Assembly (NCBI GenBank): GCA_016713305.1
Contig: JADJPK010000031.1
Span: 826,210 to 890,209 of the forward strand
Direction of reading: 5' to 3'
Origin: Betaproteobacteria bacterium
Lineage (GTDB): Bacteria > Pseudomonadota > Gammaproteobacteria > Burkholderiales > Ga0077523
Length of the DNA stretch: 64,000 bases
Part shown: piece by piece, positions 56,600 through 64,000 of the stretch
Numbering within the stretch: the stretch's first letter is position 1
Layout of the letters: every line of letters starts with the position of its first letter
The notes under the pieces: model-generated
What the model saw: only the letters and a program-made list of their open reading frames with translations
Told to the model about the DNA's origin: nothing
The model's database searches: none
Position numbers and translations under genes: made by a program

Positions 56600-59500
56600 G
56601 ATCTGGATCCGCGGCCCGTGTCCCGGACGCTCTCAACGCGCGGGACAGAGACTCGCTCGATGCGGAAGGTTCGACACCGAGGACCACCGACAGCGTCTGG
56701 CGGAGGCGGCGGAACACGTTGAGCCCTTCGGCCAGCCGGCCCTGCGCAAGAAGACATCGCATCGCCCCCTGGTAGAACGCTTCGATGAGCGGGTCGATGC
56801 CAAGGCCGCGCTCGTAGACCGCCAACGCGGAATCCAACCGCCCGGCGTCCTCCTCCCGGCGGCCGCGGAGTTCCACGATGCGGGTGTGAAGTCCGCGGAT
56901 CCTGAGGCGTCGCCGGACGGTCCAGGGTAGATCCGTATCGGCGGGCAGGAATTCCCCGGTGCACGAGGTCAAGGCCGCCTCGAGCAGCCGGTCGGTATCC
57001 GGTCCGGCCTCCACGGCGATCGGAATCTGCTCCACCAGCGATTCGAACTCATCCGCGTCGACCCGGCACACGTCACGGTTGAGGCTGACGCGCTCGTCAC
57101 TGACGATCAGCGCGTCATTGCGTCCCAGCAGCCGGCGAAGCCGCATGAGTGTGACCTCCAGCGACTTCCGGGCACCGTCCGCGTCGTCGTTCTCCCACAG
57201 CCAGTCGGCGAGCCGGTCGGAGGGCACCTCGTCGCCGCCGGCCGCGACCAGGGCCTTGAGGAGATTGAGCGGCTTGCGGGGCATCTTTTCCGTGGAACCG
57301 CAGAGGCTCGCCGTTGCACTCGATGGCGAAATCGCGCCCAGGGTGACCACTCACGGGCCAGGCCAGCGAGCCGCGGCGGCACCGGCCGGTGCCCGGATGC
57401 CGAACCGCTGGATCACCCGAGGACGTAGTCGCGTTCGATGTCCAGTTCGAGGGCCCGTCCCAGCAGCATCCTCAGGGCCCGGCTCCAGCGGAACAGATTC
57501 GTGTACAGGAATCCATCCGCGCGTGCCCGACGCAGGGCCGCACGCAGCCGGTCGCCGGCAGGGTCGTCGCCCGACTGGAGGTCATCCAGCGCCTCCAGCA
57601 GCGCCGCCTCGTGCAGAAAGTGTTCGAAGCACGAGCCCCCGGCAAGTCTCCGCATGCGGGCAAGCGCCTCGGCCAGTGCCGGCCGGGAGCCGGCGATGGC
57701 AAGAGCATCGACTTCGTGGGCGGCACTCAGAACTTCGAGATAGCGCATGCCCGTCGCCGCGGCGACGCGAGCTCTCTTGCGTGCACTGCGACCCGGTCCC
57801 ACCGTTCGCGGACCGCCTCACGTAGCACAACGACTGGTGGCCATGGAACGCGAGCATGGGCAGCGCATTGTCGGTCAGAGACTGGAATCGCTTGTGGAGC
57901 CGTTCGGTGCCGGCGACGTCGTGGCGCGAACAGGCGACGCATTGACGGTAGCTCGCGCCGAGGGCATCCCGGGCACGCAAGTGCTGCAGGCCGTGTTCCG
58001 CTGGCAGCGCCATCCGCGCGGCACAGTTCGAGTCCGGCTTCCTCGAAGCGGCCGAGCAGGTTGAGGTGATAGCCGTGGCGGGTGTGCCACCACACCCTCA
58101 ACACAGGGGGCGACGTCGGGGTGTTCGACGAGGGCCGCCCCGCATTCGACGGCCCTCAGGCCACGCCGCGAATCCGCGGCGATGTTGCAGTAGGTGAGCA
58201 GGGCAAGCGCGGCAGTCAGCTTGCGCACGACGCCGATCTCTTCGTCGAGCATCTCGGTCACGCGGGTGACGATGCCGTCGCGCGCGGCCAGGTCCGGCGC
58301 CGCGTGAGAATTCCACGAGCAGGCTGCCGTAGACCTTGAGTTCGTGCCGCCCGTCCGCCTGGAAAGCTGCAGGCGATCGAGCAACGGAATGAGGAGTCCA
58401 CCCAGGGCGCATCGGCCGGAAGTTCGACCACGCGAAATAGTACGTGTCGATCATTCCAGCCGCGGCGAGCGCCTGACCCAAGAATGTCGCCGCCTGCGAC
58501 GAACGCTTCGCTCGCCGCCTCGAGATGGGCACGTGCCGAGGCCTGGTCCGCGGCGACGAGCGAGATCCCAGCCAGTACCGCAACCACGGCTGGGTGCTGG
58601 ACCTTGTCCTGCGGCAGCGCGGTGATCCACTCTCTCAGAGTGACCTCCCGGCCCCGGGACAACAGATCCTCCGCGTGGTTCTCGATCAGGCGGGACGCCG
58701 CGCGCCACGCCCCCGAGGCGGAGAACAGGGTAAACGCATCGTGGAGCCCGCGCGCCTCCAGCAGCCTCGCCGCGCGTTCGCGGACCTCCCGCGGCGCCGG
58801 CCTCGCCGAGAACACGGGCGGCACGACTCGACAGAAAATCGCGGAACAAGGCGTGGTACCAGTAGACGGGCCCGGTTCCCGGCCGGCGATGCGTGAAGAG
58901 ATTCTTCCTGCACAGATCCTCGAGCCGCTCCCGCGCATCGGCATCGCCCGTCAGGTCCCGAGCGATGGCGACGATCACCTGGGGCAGGCACGCCGTCGCT
59001 ACCAGGAATCGCCGCGTGGGTTCGTCGAACTTCTGGAAGATCTGATCCGCGAAGTACGCGAAGGTGGCCTCCCGGTCTGCGCGCACGGCAGACTGCACGG
59101 CGCCTTCCCGGCGTCGGTGTTCCAGCATGAGCGTGAGGCCGCCGCCCAGCCTCCGCACTGATGGTGCATGGACTCGAGATCGTCCTCGGTGAGGCCGGAA
59201 ATCCGCGCGGCCGCGATCTGTCGCGTTTCGGCCGGGGACAATGCCAGCTCGTTCCAGTCGACGAACCCGACGTGCTCGCTGGCCACCAGACGTGTTCAAC
59301 GGCCGCGTAGCACTCGGGCGGATCGCGGCGCGAGATCACCAGCAGCGTCATCCCGGGCGGCATCTCCTCGAACGCGGCTGTGACGTGCTCGAGCAACGGA
59401 TCGCCGGGGCCGACCTCCTGATAGTTGTCGAAAGACAGCACGGCGTCCCCGGCAGGCGGCCGAAAAGTTGTCGGAAGAATCGCCGCCTGTACCCCGGAAG

Positions 59501-59823
59501 ATCGGAGGCGTACTCGGACGTGAGCGCCGGAGCGCCGACCGGCCACCGGATGGAAATTCCCTGGAGGCCTCGGCGAGGTAGTGGAAGAAGGTCGCAGGGT
59601 CGGAATCGCCAGCGTCCACCTGGTACCAGAGTCCGGGCAGCCGTTTCGCGTCCAGCCAGCTCGCGGCGAGCGTGGTCTTGCCGGCACCCGGGGGACCGAC
59701 GATGCAGATGACACGCCGGTGCCCACGCTCCGCGTCCAGCCGCGCGAACAGCCGCTCGCGGTCAATCGCCCCGTAGAGCAACGGCCGGGTCAGTTTTGCC
59801 AACGGGGAGCGCCTGGGAGCCAC
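56600..59823 (-). pseudogene. Giant SARP/MalT-like regulator 3, heavily frameshifted
   Basis: The start at 59823 opens AKLTRPLLYGAIDRERLFARL, with the P-loop GPPGAGKTTLAASWLDAK and WYQVDAGDSDPATFFHYLAE, closely matching regulators 1 and 2. Walker B region pieces (VLSFDNYQEVG), repeat segments (REATFAYFADQIFQKFDEPTRRFL) and the winged helix/BTAD (RKPLNLLKALVAAGGDEVPSDRLADWLWENDD, then EAFYQGAMRCLLAQGRLAEG) appear in changing frames. The true stop is not clear: the BTAD ends near 56620 and the right edge given is approximate. At least six breaks are inferred. Confidence 0.72.
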
Positions 59824-59910
59824 GTGCGCATTGTGCCCCCGCCCGACCTACGGATCGCCCACGGATTGTTGCCTTCGGCTTGCGCAGCTGCCCGTCTGGC
59901 CGGCCTGTGC

Positions 59911-61755
59911 TCACGCCATCCTGTCGATCACATCCAGCCGGAAGCTGCCGTTGGACTGGTACCAGCCCGACGGCGGCAACAGGATGTCACCCCCCGCCCT
60001 GCACGCCCAGCACCTGCGTGAGATCGAAGCGTCCCGTGGATTCGTCCACGCCATGGAGAGGCCCGGTCCCGGTCGCTTCGGCGAAGGTCTGCAGGAGCGC
60101 CGCCAGTTCGGGATCGTGGAGGTTCCCCAGCGCACCTGCGCCGGACCGGACGGAAGCGCGACCTGGAACGACTGGACGCGGTAGTTCATCTGGATCCAGT
60201 CACGCAGCGGCTCCAGTCCGTCCGGACGCGGGCACAGGCGGCGCTGGATCATGCCGAACTGCTGCCCGCCCAGGCTGAACCAGTGCCGCGCAAATTCCCG
60301 GCGGAAACCGGCGAGGGTGAAATCGTGCTGGCCCCAAGGCAGCACGCCACCGCGATGCCCGCGGCTCCCCTGCGGCCGATGCCACCGGCCCTGATGAGCA
60401 GGGGTCTGTGCGTGCTCGAACGAGAAGATCGAGCCGAATGACGGCTCGTCCACCGTGAGCCGCCGTTCCGTCGTGCCATCGAACGCGGTGTGCGTACCAG
60501 AGTCGAACTGCGCGATGCGCTTCCAGTCCGGAGGACTTCGCGGCCGCTCACCATGGACGTCCAGTTGTCCACGAACAGGAACGGGCAGAATCACCTGCGG
60601 CGCCTCGGCGGCGTTGCTGTCCTCCTCGGTCTTGCCCACGAGGATCCGGATCGCCAGTTCGTGCTGCGTGGTGTAGTCCTCGGGATTGCGCCACTCGGTC
60701 GGCGGTCCCACGGACCGCATGGCGCCGTAGCGGAGCCACTCGATCACCACTTCGGCCGTCGCGACGCGGTAGCGGGAAGTACTGCCGTGGCTGTCCCAGT
60801 TCCTCGCAACTGTTGAGCAGCGCATCCACCAGGAACTGGAGCCGCTCGGGATCGGCCGTCACCTGAAAGCCGGTGATCAGGAAACGTCCTCGAACGCAAA
60901 GGGAGCAGGTGCGCGCGGATCGATGCGAGGTTCGACGAAGGGCACGGGCTGCGGAATCGGCGGCGTCGCGGCGCGCAGGTCGTAGGGGCCTGTGCAGAGG
61001 ATCCGTTCGGCGCCTCCGAGCGCACGTGTCCGGCGCGAGCGCCTGGGGCCGGAGGCGGAGTCCCAGGTCGGAGGCGAGGTCGATGTTGCGGAACCCGGGA
61101 ACGGCCGTGACGATGATGTCCGACGATTCTCGTCCGAGGCGACGTTGCCTTCCCAGGACAGATACACCGGCGAGTGCAGCACGGCCCGGTCGGTCGTGGA
61201 GCTTTCGCGGAACTGCAGCAGTCCCGTGGTCGGGTACTGCCAGGACAGCGTGCGTGATCCGGCCGCGGGATGGCGCGCGAAATCGAGAGGTCAGGATCTC
61301 CGTGTCGAAGTGGGGCGCCGGGTCGCCGGGCCGCCATAGACATCGGTGCGGACCACGATCCGTGTGCGGCCTGCGGCGTGGGTCACGTCGATCTTCCGCC
61401 CAGGCCGGATAGCCGAGATCCTGGCGGAAGCGGGACAGAAGCGCGCAGTTGCGGTCGACGAAGACATAGGGGCAGTACATCGCATCCTGTCCGTCCGACT
61501 CCCGGCGGACCGGGATGGCCACGAACAGCACCGGCAGGACGCATCCGGCCAGCGCGGTCCGCTCTCCACCGTGCCGTCCACGTAGTGCAGCCAGACGTCC
61601 GGCGAGGGACGGCCAGCCGGCCTCCCATCCGAGGCCGCATTCACCGACCGGTCCACGAGCGTCTGCAGGGCAGCGGCAGTCCCCGCCACACGGAAACTGT
61701 TCACGGCGACCGAGCGCAGCTCCAGCAGCGTGGCCATCGCGCCGGATTCAGCCAT
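59911..61755 (-). pseudogene. Acetoacetate-decarboxylase-like protein, possibly two tandem domains, frameshifted
   Basis: About 615 codons. Near the start, after the ATG at 61755 (MAESGAMATLLELRS), come SFRVAGTAAALQTLVDRSVN, VLFVAIPVRRESDG, MYCPYVFVDRNCALLSRFRQDLGYPA and RKIDVTHAAGRTRIVVRTDVYGG. This is the layout of acetoacetate-decarboxylase-fold proteins. A similar opening (FQVTADPERLQFLVDALLN) and ELAIRILVG reappear near 60800-60650, suggesting a second copy of the domain. Several frame changes break it. The catalytic Lys of true decarboxylases was not located. The start overlaps the upstream gene by eight bases. It ends 88 bases before regulator 3. Confidence 0.55.
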
Positions 61756-62919
61756 GGGATCTCGCGCCCATGCCGCTCTCCAGTACGTCGCCGACGATGG
61801 CGCAGTCACCAAGCGCCCATGGCCTTGCGGGAGTTCGTCGAAGAACGTGCCCGGCAGGCGTGCGAAGCCCCGGCGGCGCCGAGCCCCGGTCGCGCAACGA
61901 TCCGAGCACAGACTCGACCAGATGGACCGCGCTCCACGCGCTGAACGCATACGGGTCGGGCGCCTCAGACGCGAGCGCAGGCGCAGGCCGCCGTAGCGGT
62001 CCTCGCCTTCCACCACCACGATCTGCGTGCGGTCCCGGCCCGCCGGCAACGCCTCCGGCAGCAAAACCGATCTGTGCCTGCACGATCTGCTGAGCGGCCA
62101 CGTCTGCAGGGCAGCGCCGCGAGGCTGGCCGCCTGATACCAGGCTCGCCGCAGGCCCTCGGCCTCGGCGTAGGTTTCCACGTTCTCCAGCTGGCCCCGCC
62201 CGCGGCGGCCGTGGCGACGGCAGTCAGGAGATCGGGCAGGCGCACGACCGTGCGTGGCCGAGGTCCGACCGGCCATCGGGCGAGAAATGAAACGTGCGCT
62301 CCATCCGTCCGGCCGCGACGGACACGAGCCGCCCGCCCGGCGGACCGACATGCCTTCGCGCGTGGAATCGAGCAGCGTGGCGAACGAACCGCGCGAGAGC
62401 ATTCCCGTGGCGGACAACGCCACGCGCAGGTGCGAGGCCGGGCAGCCGGCGAACGAGCCTCGCCGTGAGAAAGTCGGAGCCGGTGACCAGAAAGCCGCGC
62501 CCGGCATCAGCATCACGCCACGCTGAACGGCGTCGACGTTGTAGTCGTCGACCTGCCGGAACGCACCGAACTCGCCGCACAGATCGAGGTAGTGGACGCG
62601 GTTGCGCAGACACGCCTTGACCATCTTCGAGGCGGTCGTGCCGAAGGGGCCGGCTTCACTTGACGACGACCGCCACGTCCGCAAGCGCGGCGTCCATCGC
62701 AGCGTTGTCGTCGAGCGATGCGGCGACCCAGGGCAGATCGAGCGGCTTTTGCCAGCGCCTCGAGTTTCTGGCGTCGCGTCCGCCGAGACGGGGCGGCCGG
62801 GTCCAGGTGCGGGGGCGAGGCGGAACGTTGATCGGCAAAGTCAGCGGTCGCGCGCGCGCAAGGCGATCAACCGGCCGGTCGTAGCCGGTGGCGCCATAGA
62901 TGAGCACCGCGTTCTTCAT
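61748..62919 (-). pseudogene. Saccharopine-dehydrogenase-like NAD(P)-binding oxidoreductase, frameshifted
   Basis: It opens MKNAVLIYGATGYTG (Rossmann loop; the last residues come from a neighbouring frame). It continues with WVAASLDDNAAMDAALADVAVVVK, AGPFGTTASKMVKACLRNRVHYLDLCGE and GVMLMPGAAF, the pattern of saccharopine-dehydrogenase-like (trans-acting enoyl-reductase-like) proteins. The expected length of about 390 residues fits the span. The ATG at 62919 shares one base with the upstream stop (TGATG), and the stop overlaps the next ATG, showing coupling. At least five frame changes are present. Confidence 0.65.
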
Positions 62920-63959
62920 CAGTGCGTCCTCGCCAGCACCCACGTCCCCATGCCGCGGACGAACTCGCGGTCCGCGACGCGCCAGGGCTTCGAAGAGGGT
63001 CTGATTCTGCAGCGCCGCACCGGCAGAGCCCGCGAGCCGTGTCGCGGCGTAATCGAGCGCCCCGTGCGCTCGATCAGCGCACAGCCAGGACACCTGCTCC
63101 GCCGTGCGCCGTCTCTCTGGAACCGCCAGCATGTCCCTCACGGCGATCCGTTCTGCTTCGGTGCCCGCGCGGAAGCGCCATGCACGACCATCAGCGTGCC
63201 TTGCCTTCCACAGGTCGCAGTCGATCTCCTTGCCGTAGCGGTGGTCGCCCTAGCGAGATTCGGGACGTCGTCGGTGATCTGGAACGCGCCAGAAAAGCCG
63301 AAGCGGAAGAGCGTCGAGATCGGTATCGCCCCGCGTTCCGATCAGCGCGCCGACCCGGCACGGATGGATGGTGGCAAGCCGGCAGGTCTTCTTGAGGATC
63401 ATCGTGGGGTAGTCGTCGTCGGTCACGTCCATCCGGTTGTCGTGGCGCCAGCCCAGCTCCAGTGCCTGTCCCTCGGCAGACTCCCACGCCATGCGCTCGG
63501 TTTCGTAGCGAAGATGCGCATCGCGAGCACCCGCGACCCCAACAACCCGACGTTCTCGCGCAGGGGCTTCAAGCTCAACAGGCTCCAGCGAATCGCCGGC
63601 ATTCAGCGCGAGGAAGCCCGTGCTTGCGGTGGGCCGGCTGTCCCCCCCGCGCGCTCTCGCTGCCGTCCTCGATGTCGTCGTGGATCAGCATGGCGTTGTG
63701 CAGCAACTCGATCGCCACCGCGGAAGGCAGCACGTACTGGATCCGTACGCCGAAAGGCCGTACGGTGGCGATGCAGGCTGGACCGCATCATCTTGCCGCC
63801 GCGGCGCAGATAGTCGCAGAGGAGATCGTCGAGGTAGGGCCGGTTGCCGGAGCCGGGAGGTACCGCTCCAGCGCGTTGCGCGTGGCCCACCGTAGTCATC
63901 CAGCACGCTCTGCACGAGTTCCGGCGCATCGCGCAGCCCGGAGTCGGCGATCGATCCAT
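62919..63959 (-). pseudogene. Polyprenyl (isoprenyl) diphosphate synthase, frameshifted
   Basis: The span gives about 346 residues, normal for trans-isoprenyl synthases. Motifs across frames are LRRGGKMMRSSL, IELLHNAMLIHDDIEDGSESARGG with the first DDxxD, TASTGFLALNAGD, LELGWRHDNRMDVTDDDYPTMILKKTCRLATIHP, ALIGT and a second aspartate-rich region near QITDDV. The C-terminus is recovered as FVRGMGTWVLARTH. GAGGAGA precedes the ATG at 63959. Chain length (C15/C20 or longer) cannot be read. It is the first gene of the co-directional locus within the window. Confidence 0.75.
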
Positions 63960-64000
63960 GCGAGTTCTCCTCAGCCCGCCCCGGACGGCTGCGGCGTGTC

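Noticed and set aside
52408..59823. Several separate medium-sized genes (for example 53055-54209, 58258-58944) instead of two giant regulators
   Set aside because: The fragments align end to end with the intact paralogue at 48533-51697, so they are pieces of two frameshifted genes.
60548..62684. Plus-strand open frames in the last 4 kb
   Set aside because: They are Arg/Pro/Ser-rich shadow frames; the recognisable family segments all read on the minus strand.
47781..64000. Prophage or integrative element carrying the regulator array
   Set aside because: I saw no integrase, attachment repeats, phage structural genes or tRNA boundary, and base composition looks like the rest of the window.

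Overview
The window is about 64 kb of GC-rich chromosomal DNA. It most likely comes from a betaproteobacterium. The evidence is a complete mraZ-to-ftsZ cell-division and peptidoglycan cluster in betaproteobacterial order, followed by lpxC, secA and argJ; a DciA-type helicase-loader gene divergent from secA; a type A RNase P RNA; and a PEP-CTERM surface protein. I saw no tRNA, insertion sequence, phage gene or CRISPR array.

Layout. (1) 0-23.4 kb, mostly minus strand: mraZ, rsmH, ftsL, ftsI, murE, murF, mraY, murD, ftsW, murG, murC, murB, ddlB, ftsQ, ftsA, ftsZ, lpxC, secA, argJ. Junctions are tightly overlapped (GTGA, ATGA). An MraZ-type operator and a sigma70-like promoter lie at the head. 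(2) 23.5-24.6 kb: rnpB with its own promoter, and a BLUF blue-light sensor. (3) 24.7-34.1 kb, minus strand: an acyl-CoA catabolic cluster (AMP ligase, acyl-CoA dehydrogenase, enoyl-CoA hydratase, 3-hydroxyacyl-CoA dehydrogenase, a BadI/MenB-like ring-cleavage-type hydrolase, CoA transferase, quinone reductase). It resembles alicyclic or aromatic acid degradation. (4) 34.4-40 kb: a PEP-CTERM phytase-like protein, small stand-alone enzymes, an MFS transporter and a NYN-LOTUS RNA-binding protein. (5) 40-44.4 kb: a sugar-acid-type catabolic operon (two SDRs, a D-2-hydroxyacid dehydrogenase, an HpaI-type aldolase) next to a methyltransferase. (6) 44.5-47.7 kb, plus strand: a large cyclase-ATPase-TPR signalling protein. 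(7) 47.8-64 kb, all minus strand: the most unusual part. Three paralogous giant SARP/MalT-like regulators of about 1,050 residues alternate with small secreted beta-rich proteins that share a Gly-rich C-terminal motif, and with about 70-residue proteins that share a YIVRIYRH-like start. Upstream on the same strand are a polyprenyl diphosphate synthase, a saccharopine-dehydrogenase-like oxidoreductase and an acetoacetate-decarboxylase-like protein. Together these look like a small isoprenoid-type biosynthetic or signalling locus with three dedicated regulators. I could not match it to a described system.

Sequence quality matters here. Several essential genes carry single-base indels or a small deletion (murE, murB, the ftsW tail). 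Two other genes (the phytase-like protein and one SDR) have a one-base loss, and from about 53.5 kb to the right end frameshifts occur every few hundred bases. Protein similarity resumes in another frame each time, and the changes I could localise are mostly in short homopolymers, which fits residual sequencing error near a contig end better than gene decay. Genes there are annotated over their full inferred span with the breaks described.
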